Of a stretch of DNA of 64,000 nt, positions 9,398 to 17,160 are shown in pieces. The DNA lies in the NCBI GenBank assembly GCA_965219915.1, contig OZ244794.1, positions 372,001-436,000 of the forward strand, written 5' to 3'. This DNA comes from Bin80 sp965219915. Lineage in GTDB: Bacteria > Bacteroidota > Rhodothermia > Rhodothermales > Bin80. Every line of letters begins with the position of its first letter. The first letter of the stretch is position 1. The translations under genes and the position numbers were made by a program. The notes under the pieces are model-generated. The model was not told the origin of the DNA. It saw nothing but the letters and a program-made list of their open reading frames with translations, and did not search any database.

Positions 9398-9562
9398 GCC
9401 AGAGCTGTGGGACTGCCGGGACCAGTTGCGTGTGTGGCGTTCGCAGCATTGAGTCTGATCGATGAGCACCGGCTGCACGGGAATCCGCTGGCCGTCCGTA
9501 CATTGCTGCATAATCCGACAATTGACTTTCCAGAGGCGGCCGAAAGTAACGATTGGTTGTGA
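9398..9562 (+). other. Open frame of protein-like composition, possible gene remnant
   Basis: After a TAG at 9395-9397 the frame stays open to TGA at 9560-9562. It includes FAALSLIDEHRLHGNP and TLLHNPTIDFPEAAESNDWL, which look like genuine C-terminal protein sequence. There is no ATG at the left end and no recognisable family, so I read it as the tail of a lost gene. Confidence 0.25.
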
Positions 9563-9569
9563 TTCTAGA

Positions 9570-9587
9570 CCAAGTGGACCCACTTGG
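9570..9587. promoter_or_regulatory. Perfect 18-base palindrome, operator-like
   Basis: CCAAGTGG (9570-9577) and CCACTTGG (9580-9587) are perfect 8-base arms with a 2-base centre. The size and symmetry suit a dimeric repressor site. It sits 140 bases upstream of the gene at 9727, too far for a simple operator unless transcription starts near it. Confidence 0.3.
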
Positions 9588-9726
9588 CCGGAATATGCAC
9601 GCATTCCAGCTCCAGCATTTCGGCGAATATACAAGCTTTTTTCCTCCGAAAATGCGGAAGCGCTTACAATTTGAACTAAGTTATTTTACAGCGTAAACGC
9701 GGCTTTCACCAACTTTTTGCATTCAG

Positions 9727-10026
9727 ATGGTTCTTAAAAAACTCAGTCCCAAAGGACAGTCGATTCGTGTTACGTTTGAACTCCCCCTGGAACAGGCCGA
9801 GAATAGTGTCAGCATTGCTGGCAGCTTCAACAATTGGGATACAGCAAAACATCCCATGAAACGTGATTCCCGCAAAGGGGTCTGGACTCGAGCGGTATCA
9901 TTCAAGCCAGGTTCCAAAGTGGAGTTCCGCTACTTCGTTGACGGGCGTGAGTGGCAGAACGAGCCTCAGGCCGATGCCCACGTACCCAATCCGCATTTCT
10001 CGGAAAACAGCGTTCTGGCACTCTAG
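9727..10026 (+). CDS. Isoamylase early-set / glycogen-binding fold mini-protein
   Basis: A 99-residue stand-alone E-set (CBM48/AMPK-beta-like) domain. The pattern is clear: VTFELPLEQAENSVSIAGSF, then NNWD, then WTRAVSFKPGSKVEFRYFVDGREWQNEP and a DAHVPNPHFSENSVL ending. Proteins of this type are found throughout Bacteroidota as single-domain cytoplasmic proteins; the fold binds alpha-glucans in AMPK and branching enzymes, but the role of the free-standing form is unknown. There is no signal peptide. Its last four bases overlap the end of the convergent spmB gene. Confidence 0.82.
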   Translation: MVLKKLSPKGQSIRVTFELPLEQAENSVSIAGSFNNWDTAKHPMKRDSRKGVWTRAVSFKPGSKVEFRYFVDGREWQNEPQADAHVPNPHFSENSVLAL

Positions 10027-10565
10027 CCGAAGAGCAACAGGACGACGTAAACGGCCGCCAGCATTGCGAAAGTGTCTGCGATTAGCCCCGCAGGTACGGC
10101 ATGGCGTGTCTTGCGGATATTGACAGCACCAAAGTAGACGGCGATCACATAAAACGTGGTTTCTGTCGAGCCAAACATGGTGGCAGCCATTTTGACGAAG
10201 ATTGAATCTTCGCCAAACTGGTTGATCATGTCTAGGATAATTCCGACCGAACCGGATCCGGTGAGCGGACGCACGATGCCCATTGGGATTACCTCGGCAG
10301 GGATGCCGATCAATCCCACGACCGGTCTAAGGAGATCGGTCAGGAAGTCCATTGCACCACTGGCACGAAACATGCCTATCGCGAACAGGATTGCAATTAC
10401 ATAAGGAATAATCATTACGGCCACATTGAAGCCCTCTTTGGCGCCCTCTACAAATACTTCGTAGACCCGAACCTTGCGGATCATTCCATAGAGAGGAAAG
10501 CCCACCAGGATAGCTGGCAGAACCAGTGCGGATGCGTAATCAAGGAATACCTGCAGTATGTTCAT
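10023..10565 (-). CDS. spmB: SpmB-like membrane protein (nucleoside recognition domain)
   Basis: A 180-residue multi-pass inner-membrane protein matching spore maturation protein B of Bacillus: LVLPAILVGFPLYGMIRKVRVYEVFVEGAKEGF near the start, then a MIIPYVIAILFAIGMFRASGAMD segment, RPLTGSGSVGII and FGSTETTFYVIAVYFG. The Gate/nucleoside-recognition family has uncertain substrates, and the symbol reflects homology, not sporulation. Its ATG overlaps the spmA stop by four bases (ATGA). Many Bacteroidota carry the two halves fused; here they are separate. It is the last gene of the six-gene operon and converges on the gene at 9727. Confidence 0.85.
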   Translation of the reverse strand: MNILQVFLDYASALVLPAILVGFPLYGMIRKVRVYEVFVEGAKEGFNVAVMIIPYVIAILFAIGMFRASGAMDFLTDLLRPVVGLIGIPAEVIPMGIVRPLTGSGSVGIILDMINQFGEDSIFVKMAATMFGSTETTFYVIAVYFGAVNIRKTRHAVPAGLIADTFAMLAAVYVVLLLFG

Positions 10566-11506
10566 GGTGTAACCTCACGGTAACGTTTGAGTCGACCCAG
10601 CAGTTTTACGGCGGTGATGCCCACAACCAGGGAAAGCCCGGTCGTGATCAAGATTGAAAAGAACAATTGATTGATCTGCAGCCCCATTATTGCTACTAAG
10701 GTCACCGGCGGCATGATCTGTACGCTGGCAGTATTCATCGTGAGCAACATAACCATTGGGTCTGTGGCTGTGTCCTCAGTTTCGTTAAGCGTCTGCAGTT
10801 CCTGCATTGCCTTAATGCCGAGAGGGGTAGCTGCGTTGCCCATTCCGAGCATATTGGCAGACAGATTTAGCACAATCATCCCCAGTGCTGGATGATCTTT
10901 GGGGACTTGCGGAAAAAGAGGACGGATGAGCGGTTGCGTAACTCGAACCAATGCGTGCAGCATGCCAGAGGCTTCTGCAATCTTTAAGAGCCCCATCCAA
11001 AGCCCCAGTCCTCCGATGAGCCCAAGCGCCAAGGTAACTGCTGTTTCTGCAAAGCTCAGTGCGGCGGCAGCAATTGCATTCATTTTGACCCAGCGTACCG
11101 GGGCAAATGTAACTGCTGATCGCCATTCGGGACCAGTGGGGGTACCCTGCAGCGCACCCCTGCAGTCGCCCTGGCCTGTTTCATTGCAAATCGTAGCCAG
11201 GGGCTCGGGAAGCGAGACTCCTTCAGCAAATCGGATCTCCCGTCCAGCAGATGTTTGTAGCAGTATTCCTTCCCAGGTATTGCCGGTCATTGAACTGTCG
11301 CCATAGTGAGCAATGAGATTGCTGTCCGAAATCTCAAGTCTCAGAGGTTGCCGGCGGGCTGTGGGAGAGTACTCATCCTCAAAGGTGACGGTCACGGGTA
11401 GTGGTGCGTCGTTGCGGTAGGTGTCTCGGGCAAAGTCATTGATGTCGCTTGTGAGCGCAAACACGAGACTCAAAACAATCAGACCTCCCCAGATATAGTT
11501 CAGCAT
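10562..11506 (-). CDS. spmA: SpmA-like membrane protein (nucleoside recognition domain)
   Basis: A 314-residue membrane protein, partner of SpmB. I take the ATG at 11506 (MLNYIWGGLIV), the normal SpmA start, rather than the in-frame start at 11551, which would overlap the cytochrome gene by 29 bases. A periplasmic-looking insert at about residues 35-155 (PLPVTVTFEDEYSPTARR to EWRSAVTFAP) follows the first membrane segment. The conserved SpmA core comes after it: LIGGLGLWMGLLKIAEASGML, PQVPKDHPALGMIVLNLSANMLGMGNAATPLG and VMLLTMNTASVQIMPPV. The insert makes it longer than the roughly 200-residue Bacillus protein. Transport substrate unknown. Confidence 0.82.
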   Translation of the reverse strand: MLNYIWGGLIVLSLVFALTSDINDFARDTYRNDAPLPVTVTFEDEYSPTARRQPLRLEISDSNLIAHYGDSSMTGNTWEGILLQTSAGREIRFAEGVSLPEPLATICNETGQGDCRGALQGTPTGPEWRSAVTFAPVRWVKMNAIAAAALSFAETAVTLALGLIGGLGLWMGLLKIAEASGMLHALVRVTQPLIRPLFPQVPKDHPALGMIVLNLSANMLGMGNAATPLGIKAMQELQTLNETEDTATDPMVMLLTMNTASVQIMPPVTLVAIMGLQINQLFFSILITTGLSLVVGITAVKLLGRLKRYREVTP

Positions 11507-11522
11507 GTGATATAAGGTTTGA

Positions 11523-11897
11523 TCATTGAGCGGAGTTGGTTTCAGAAACAATAAATGTGATTTTGTCCATATTGCGCATGGTTAGCATTTTGTTAGACTC
11601 GATCAGGCTTGCGCGATACAGAAGCCATGCGGTCACATTCAAGTAGTCTTCATTGGACAGTATGCCTCCTGCGTTATAGGGCATTTGCTGTTGATTGTAT
11701 GTGTACAGCCGAGCGGCGGTAAGTCGGGAAGCAAGGATCGCAGGTGTCAGCCTGGGTCCGGTTCCCGGGGCTTCATGACAGCTCTGGCAGTAGGCGGCAT
11801 AGACAGACTCTCCCAAAGCTTGTTGCGTTTCCGGATTGGGACGGTTACAGGCAGATACAATCAGTAATACCCCAGCAAACCTGAGTGTTATTCGCAT
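11523..11897 (-). CDS. Cytochrome c lipoprotein, probable electron acceptor of the adjacent molybdoenzyme
   Basis: A 124-residue exported monohaem cytochrome. The signal peptide ends in lipobox VSAC (about residue 17). The haem site CQSCH is near residues 37-41, followed by PGTGPRLTP and a distal MPYNAGGILSNEDYLNVTAWLLY segment in which the Met is a likely sixth haem ligand. Its ATG shares one base with the stop of the sulfite-oxidase-like gene (TAATG), so the two are translationally coupled. The pairing mirrors SorA-SorB sulfite dehydrogenases, in which the cytochrome takes electrons from the molybdenum centre. This role is inferred from linkage. Confidence 0.78.
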   Translation of the reverse strand: MRITLRFAGVLLIVSACNRPNPETQQALGESVYAAYCQSCHEAPGTGPRLTPAILASRLTAARLYTYNQQQMPYNAGGILSNEDYLNVTAWLLYRASLIESNKMLTMRNMDKITFIVSETNSAQ

Positions 11898-13039
11898 TAT
11901 CCCACAATCTGAATGGGATGAGGCAATCGCATATTGAAGAGATAGCCTTTCTGATTGTACGGAATTGTCTCCGGTTGCTCGGCCCCGAGCGTGTCAACGG
12001 CTGAAGTGATCAGCGTGTGCCGGCCAGGTGTTGCCTCCCAACTGAATTCAAATCTGGTCCAGCCGTAACGCATGCGTGGCTCCAGAAGCTGCGCATCCTC
12101 CCAGGTGTTACCCCCGTCAGCGCTCCAGCGGACCCGTACAATCGGACCATCCGGGCCATAGGCATACCCGTAAATGCGATATAAGCCGGCTTGTAGCGTG
12201 GCCGGCCAAGGGAGGGCCAGAGCGCTTTTAAGGGATTGTTTGTTGGCAACCTGACCAAGAGCCTGCCCCTCAGGTGGGTAATCGTCCCCAATCAGTACAT
12301 AAGAAGAAGTATTGTTGCGGCTCCATATTTCTGCGTTCGATACTTCAATGCGTCCGAGCCATTTAACACTGCTGCTGCCGACCCACCCAGGAACCAGTGC
12401 GCGCACCGGAGCACCATGGTCTTTGGGAAGTAACTCCCCATTCATACGTAGCACAAGAAGTGTATCTGGATCCATTGCCTTCTCTACCGGCAGGGGTCTC
12501 CTGAATCCTCCTTCTGGTGCACCTTGATCCATACCTATAAGCTGAACCGCTACGGCTGACTCCTGGATCCCGGCTGCTTGGAGAACCTCAAGAAGCGGAA
12601 CACCGGTCCATTCAGCCATTCCGACTGCACCGCGTCCCCACTGCGTACCGGTTGCTGCCTGGTTGAGTAGTTTGCTGAAATAAGCACGTTGATTGCCTCC
12701 GCACTCCAAATAAGAAAAAACGGTACGGCTGGGCATTGAACGCAGATCATTGTAGGTCAGGCTCAACGGACGCTCAATGGCATCGCCTTCCACAACAAGA
12801 CGATAAGTATCCATCGGTACATCAAGGCTTACATCATTATTGCGCACAAAAAACTGATCTATTGGAGTTAATAGACTTTCCTGATTCTCAAGTTTTGATT
12901 CCAGATTGGCACGACCATGCTGGACAAAGGGCTCCGGGTCTTTGAAGTACCCATCCGGTACTTGCTCTGTGCTGGCACAGCCTCCGATAAGGCTTGCGGA
13001 GCCCAATGTTTTCAGGAATTTTCTGCGATCACTAGACAT
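11897..13039 (-). CDS. Sulfite-oxidase-like molybdopterin enzyme, Tat-exported
   Basis: A 380-residue protein of the sulfite oxidase family. The start at 13039 overlaps the uvrC end by eight bases (ATGTCTAG) and gives a twin-arginine signal SDRRKFLK at residues 3-10, with a possible lipobox IGGC (Cys21). The molybdenum ligand is the Cys in LECGGNQR (Cys113). The domain continues with GAVGMAEWTGVPLLEVLQ, KDHGAPVRALVPGWVGSSSVKWLG, and a C-terminal dimerisation domain with RWSADGGNTWEDA and WTRFEFSWEATPG. It resembles SorA/SoxC-type sulfite dehydrogenases; oxidation of sulfite to sulfate in the periplasm with the downstream cytochrome as acceptor is the likely reaction, though some family members reduce other oxyanions or repair methionine sulfoxide. 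Confidence 0.85.
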   Translation of the reverse strand: MSSDRRKFLKTLGSASLIGGCASTEQVPDGYFKDPEPFVQHGRANLESKLENQESLLTPIDQFFVRNNDVSLDVPMDTYRLVVEGDAIERPLSLTYNDLRSMPSRTVFSYLECGGNQRAYFSKLLNQAATGTQWGRGAVGMAEWTGVPLLEVLQAAGIQESAVAVQLIGMDQGAPEGGFRRPLPVEKAMDPDTLLVLRMNGELLPKDHGAPVRALVPGWVGSSSVKWLGRIEVSNAEIWSRNNTSSYVLIGDDYPPEGQALGQVANKQSLKSALALPWPATLQAGLYRIYGYAYGPDGPIVRVRWSADGGNTWEDAQLLEPRMRYGWTRFEFSWEATPGRHTLITSAVDTLGAEQPETIPYNQKGYLFNMRLPHPIQIVG

Positions 13040-14897
13040 TGGCCTGTTTTGCAAAATGTTCTTGAATACGTGTTGTCACAGACTGGCCTACGACATCCTG
13101 AAGCATTTCTTGGTTGGCTTTTTTGACCTTCCGGACCGATCCGAATGCTTTAATGAGTTTCTGAACAGTTTTGGGACCCACTCCTGGAATGTCTAATAAT
13201 TCTGAATGCAGAAGCCGACTTTTGCGTTGCTTGCGCTGAAGGTTGATTGCAAATCGATGTGCCTCATCCCGAACACGTTGAATCAATTGTAACGATGCGC
13301 TCTGCTTAGCAATGTGATAGGCCTCTTTATCCTCTGGAAAATATACTTCTTCTAACCGCTTGGACAGTCCTATTACCGGGAATTTACCATAGATTTCCGT
13401 CTGTTTAAGTGCCTTGACCGCGCTGGAGAGCTGTCCTTTTCCCCCATCCACAACGACGAGGTCCGGCCAGGGCCCTTCCTCGTTCCGAATGCGGCGGAAT
13501 CTTCGGCGAACAACTTCTTCCATTGAAAGGAAGTCGTCCGGTTTGCCATCCGGCACACTACGAATCTTGTAGCTGCGGTAGTCGCTTTTCCGTGGTCGCC
13601 CGTTATGAAAGACTATACAGGAAGCGACCGTGCCCGTACCACCAAGATGGGATATATCAAAACATTCGATTCGACGGGGCAACTTTCGCAGCCGCAGATC
13701 ATTTTGCAGTGCCTGCACTGCAAAAGGGATGCGATCTTCGCCGCGCCTCATTAAGGCTAGTTTGTATTCTCCAAGCAAAAGTTCAGCATTGGCTTGTACC
13801 ATTCGCATAAGCTCCGCCTTTTGCCCGCGCTGTGGCATATGCAGGATCACCTTCTTGCCCCGCTGCCCGGTCAAAAAGGTGGTCAGGGCCTCTGGTTCAG
13901 TAACCGATGTACCAAGAAAAACCTGATCCGGAAAGAATGCACTCTGCGTGTAGAAGTGTTCAAGATACCGCTGCATCAGAACGGGATCATCATACCCCTC
14001 AATCTGACGAATTATCTTGTGCTCGCGCCCAATAATCTTACCTTCTCTGACCTTGAAACAGACCGCTACAGCAGCATTCTCTTCGCGAGCAGTAGCAATG
14101 GCAAACAGGTCCCTGTCAATCAGTTCTGTAGTTACCACCTTTTGGGATTGCGCGTACTTCTCCACTGCGGTGATCTGATTGCGCAGACGGGCAGCCTCTT
14201 CGTACTGTTGTAGAGAACTGGCCTGCTGCATAGCTTCCACAAGTACTTTCTTGAGTGCTCCCGTATGGCCTTTCAGAAGCGTTTCTATCTGGCTGATGGT
14301 AGCTTCGTAGGATTCGGAAGACTGATTGCCTATACAGGGACCAGCACACTTCTGGATATGAAACTCCAGACAGACCTGGTATTTACCGCGCGAGATCGGC
14401 TCCGGTGATAAATCCAGAGAGCACGTACGAATCTTGAAGATTGATCTGATAGCTCCCAAGGCACGTTTCATATTCGAAACGTCAGTGTATGGGCCAAAAT
14501 ACTTGGAACCATCTTTCACCACGCGACGCGTCGGGAAAATACGGGGAAAGGGTTCGTTTTTAATGCAGATGTAGGGATAAGTTTTGTCGTCCCGAAGATT
14601 GATATTGTAGCGCGGACGACGTTCCTTGATAAGATTATTCTCAAGTATCAGGGCCTCTGCTTCGTTATCGGTTACGATGACCTGCACATCGACGGCCTTG
14701 GCAATCATTATCCGCAGGCGTCCATACAGGTGCTTGTCCTTGCGGAAGTATGACCTGACACGGCTGCGGATATTCTTTGCTTTGCCAATGTAAAGTGGAC
14801 TTTCATTTTTGTCCAGAAATTGGTAGACTCCGCATCCCGTGGGTAGTCCAGCTACTTTTGCCAATAGACCCTCTTTGTTGTTTGAGGATTTACTCAT
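13032..14897 (-). CDS. uvrC: UvrABC excinuclease subunit C
   Basis: A 621-residue UvrC, the nuclease that makes both incisions in nucleotide-excision repair. I use the ATG at 14897, which overlaps the epimerase stop by eight bases (ATGAGTAA). Upstream in-frame extension to 15035 is just antisense-free coding of the epimerase region in another frame. Order of domains: GIY-YIG nuclease (GVYQFLDKNESPLYIGKAKN, about residues 22-41), a cysteine cluster (CLEFHIQKCAGPCIG), the UvrB-interaction helix pair near residue 210, the RNase-H-like endonuclease (IECFDISHLGGTG, DLVVVDGGKGQL) and a tandem helix-hairpin-helix (LLDIPGVGPKTVQKLIKAFG). All expected catalytic motifs are present. Partner UvrA is encoded at 38708. 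Confidence 0.96.
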   Translation of the reverse strand: MSKSSNNKEGLLAKVAGLPTGCGVYQFLDKNESPLYIGKAKNIRSRVRSYFRKDKHLYGRLRIMIAKAVDVQVIVTDNEAEALILENNLIKERRPRYNINLRDDKTYPYICIKNEPFPRIFPTRRVVKDGSKYFGPYTDVSNMKRALGAIRSIFKIRTCSLDLSPEPISRGKYQVCLEFHIQKCAGPCIGNQSSESYEATISQIETLLKGHTGALKKVLVEAMQQASSLQQYEEAARLRNQITAVEKYAQSQKVVTTELIDRDLFAIATAREENAAVAVCFKVREGKIIGREHKIIRQIEGYDDPVLMQRYLEHFYTQSAFFPDQVFLGTSVTEPEALTTFLTGQRGKKVILHMPQRGQKAELMRMVQANAELLLGEYKLALMRRGEDRIPFAVQALQNDLRLRKLPRRIECFDISHLGGTGTVASCIVFHNGRPRKSDYRSYKIRSVPDGKPDDFLSMEEVVRRRFRRIRNEEGPWPDLVVVDGGKGQLSSAVKALKQTEIYGKFPVIGLSKRLEEVYFPEDKEAYHIAKQSASLQLIQRVRDEAHRFAINLQRKQRKSRLLHSELLDIPGVGPKTVQKLIKAFGSVRKVKKANQEMLQDVVGQSVTTRIQEHFAKQANV

Positions 14898-15639
14898 CTT
14901 CCATTGATGCCCAGAACTCCAGCAACATTGCAGGCAGGTGCTTGAGCTGCGAGTTCTCGGGAAGAATAACCAGTTGAGCTTCGGGCCATTGCGACGCCAA
15001 CAGTTGCGCATATTGTGCGTCTTTGCTAATCTCACTGATCAACGTTGGTACCCGCGGAACATCGATCTCTCCACGAGATAGCGCAAACGAAACGTTATGT
15101 AGAACGAGGCTCTTACATGCTTTAGGCAGAACATTACTGGTCACGACGTGCCCAGATGATTTTTGAGTAGGGGAGCAGCAGTAGCCCGTTTTTTGCATGA
15201 TCTCCTCCAGTTCTGCACACTGCTCAAATAATACAGGATACTGTTTTTCCGATTGACAGAATTCTACCAAGAAGCCATGGGTATCTCTGGGGTGCAGAAA
15301 AAAGATGCGTTTCCCGGAAGCTCCCGGAACAGGGGCTCCGGTTAGCGGCTGGAAGCCCGCTGCACACATCCGGTCAAAATGTGATTGTACATCGGCTACC
15401 CTGAACGCAATGTGGTGAAGCCCCTCACCTCGTTTTGCCAGGTACTTGGCAACCGTGGATTCTGACACTAGAGATTCAAGGGTTTCCAAACTTGTACTGG
15501 ATCCATAGAACCGGACGCGCACGCCCTGCCTGTCAACATCCTCCGGCAAGGCAGGCGCGGAATCGGCAAGCTTCATGAGCAGCCTTTCCACTGCAAGGCC
15601 GTCACTTACAGCAATGCCAATGTGGTCTACGGGCAACAT
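14890..15639 (-). CDS. mce: Methylmalonyl-CoA epimerase with unusual C-terminal extension
   Basis: The first 135 residues are a vicinal-oxygen-chelate domain of the methylmalonyl-CoA epimerase type: VDHIGIAV at 4-11, GEGLHHIAFRVADV near 92-105, and LVEFCQ closing the fold. It interconverts the R and S forms of methylmalonyl-CoA in propionate metabolism. Family members are usually 130-160 residues; this one has about 115 extra. The tail VPRVPTLISEISKD, YAQLLASQWPEAQLVIL, HLPAMLLEFW resembles the last beta-alpha units of alpha/beta hydrolases, but lacks an obvious complete hydrolase. It heads the operon with uvrC and is divergent from rsmB. Confidence 0.78.
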   Translation of the reverse strand: MLPVDHIGIAVSDGLAVERLLMKLADSAPALPEDVDRQGVRVRFYGSSTSLETLESLVSESTVAKYLAKRGEGLHHIAFRVADVQSHFDRMCAAGFQPLTGAPVPGASGKRIFFLHPRDTHGFLVEFCQSEKQYPVLFEQCAELEEIMQKTGYCCSPTQKSSGHVVTSNVLPKACKSLVLHNVSFALSRGEIDVPRVPTLISEISKDAQYAQLLASQWPEAQLVILPENSQLKHLPAMLLEFWASMEDE

Positions 15640-15678
15640 GAGTGTTCGTGAATGAATAGGTATACAACTTAAACCGTG

Positions 15679-15691
15679 AAGTGTAACACTT
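15679..15691. promoter_or_regulatory. Small palindrome in the mce/rsmB divergent region
   Basis: AAGTGT and ACACTT flank a single central A. It lies between the two divergent starts (15639 and 15726), 40 bases from one and 35 from the other, a position that suits an operator, but the arms are only six bases. Confidence 0.25.
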
Positions 15692-15725
15692 TGCGTCCCA
15701 AGCGGATATGTAGCGTATACACGGC

Positions 15726-17045
15726 ATGGGCAAGGCGAAGACTAAAACTATTGCCAAATCATCTAATGATCGCAGGACTGCTGTGGAGCAGTTACTGCGC
15801 ATTACACATGATGGAGCTTATCGGAGCCTGATTGATCGCGAAACAGTTCCCCGAGTTGTTGCTTTGGTATCTACCGTGACTCGATGGAGACGTTATCTGT
15901 CGTTCCTGCTTCACCATTTTCTGAGGAACAATAACCAACCTCTTCCGCCAGAACTGAAGCAACTTCTTCTCTTGGGAATTGCGGAAATCACCGTTTTGCG
16001 TGCGCCACCTTATGCTGTCGTGAATGAAGCCGTTAATTTAGCCCGGTCCATGCGATTGCATACTGGGCTTACGAATGGTATGCTCAGATCTGTGGTACGT
16101 GCAAGGGATCGGCTACCTGAACCCGATACAGGAAATTCAATTCGGGACTTAGCGATTCGCTGGTCACATCCAACCTGGCTCACACGCCGATATGTGCTGC
16201 GTTTTGGCAGGGACGAAGCCCTCCGCCTTCTGCAATGCAATAACAAGACACCAACTTACAGCATTCGCCTGTGCCGAACGCGTGCGGATGTACAAGAGCT
16301 ATTGGACGAACTGAATTCGAAGGGTGTGGCAATGCGCGCGTCATCTTACCTGGAGCACTACTTCTATGTTGACTCCCTGGGTCCACTGATCAGGGAGGGT
16401 TATATGGATCGCGGTCAATGCGCAGTGCATGATGAAAGCGCGGGATTGGTCGTAGAACTGCTCAACCCCAAACCCGGTGAAATCATTCTGGATGCGTGCG
16501 CGGCACCCGGGGGCAAAGCCACAGCCGTTGCCTGCCGCATGCGGGGCACAGGAAAATTGAATGCCTGGGATATTCACGCAAGCCGACTACAAAAACTTAG
16601 AGACTCGGCGCGGGCACAGAATTTGGAAAACATTCATACCATCGAGACCAGCCTCCTTAACGGCCCGGATATTGAAGCCGACCGAGTCCTCCTGGATGTG
16701 CCATGCAGCGGTACGGGAGTCATAAGTAAACGGGCTGATTTACGCTGGCGGCGAAATGAGGATGATCTGGTGAAGCTGGCGGAATTGCAAGACCAACTGC
16801 TGGATGCGGCCGCCGATCGCTTGCGCCCTGGTGGACTCCTCGTCTATAGCACCTGTTCCATTGAGCCGGAGGAGAACGAATTACGAATTGATGCTTTCCT
16901 CGAGCGCAGAACAAACTTTAAATTGGAAAGCGCGGGAGATTTCCTCCCTCCGGCTATGGTAAACTCGGCTGGATATATGGTCACCCTGCCACATCAACAC
17001 AATATGGACGGTGCATTTGCAGCTCGTTTGCGCAGACAGGATTGA
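15726..17045 (+). CDS. rsmB: 16S rRNA (cytosine-967-C5)-methyltransferase RsmB
   Basis: A 439-residue RsmB. The N-terminal NusB-like RNA-binding domain spans about residues 12-140 (RRTAVEQLLRI, LLLGIAEITVLRAPPYAVVNEAVNLAR, GMLRSVVRA). The SAM-dependent methyltransferase domain follows with motif I LDACAAPGGKATAVA, motif IV DVPCSGTGVISKRADLRW and motif VI YSTCSIEPEEN; both conserved cysteines (PC and TC) are present. Length is normal for the family. It is transcribed alone, divergent from the mce-uvrC operon, and followed by the convergent receptor gene at 17161. The 115 bases between them hold nothing I can name. Confidence 0.94.
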   Translation: MGKAKTKTIAKSSNDRRTAVEQLLRITHDGAYRSLIDRETVPRVVALVSTVTRWRRYLSFLLHHFLRNNNQPLPPELKQLLLLGIAEITVLRAPPYAVVNEAVNLARSMRLHTGLTNGMLRSVVRARDRLPEPDTGNSIRDLAIRWSHPTWLTRRYVLRFGRDEALRLLQCNNKTPTYSIRLCRTRADVQELLDELNSKGVAMRASSYLEHYFYVDSLGPLIREGYMDRGQCAVHDESAGLVVELLNPKPGEIILDACAAPGGKATAVACRMRGTGKLNAWDIHASRLQKLRDSARAQNLENIHTIETSLLNGPDIEADRVLLDVPCSGTGVISKRADLRWRRNEDDLVKLAELQDQLLDAAADRLRPGGLLVYSTCSIEPEENELRIDAFLERRTNFKLESAGDFLPPAMVNSAGYMVTLPHQHNMDGAFAARLRRQD

Positions 17046-17160
17046 AGAACTCAATGAGACGCTTGTTGAATTACCAGTAGATTCAGGATGAGCGCGACAC
17101 TGATCTACGTCCGTCGGGAGTTACCTCCACCAACAATCACTGCTTGGTACTAAACACTAA

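Larger units (their letters stand above)
9198..9726. other. Intergenic stretch with inverted repeats and a coding remnant
   Basis: No intact gene is visible in 529 bases. It contains a hairpin at 9335-9358, an open plus-strand frame of protein-like composition at 9398-9562, and a strong palindrome at 9570-9587. The right end (9660-9726) is AT-rich and should hold the promoter of the glycogen-binding-fold gene at 9727. Confidence 0.5.

Noticed and set aside
13032..15035. Longer uvrC with 46 extra N-terminal residues
   Set aside because: The extension lies inside the epimerase gene and does not look like UvrC; the start at 14897 has the normal N-terminus.
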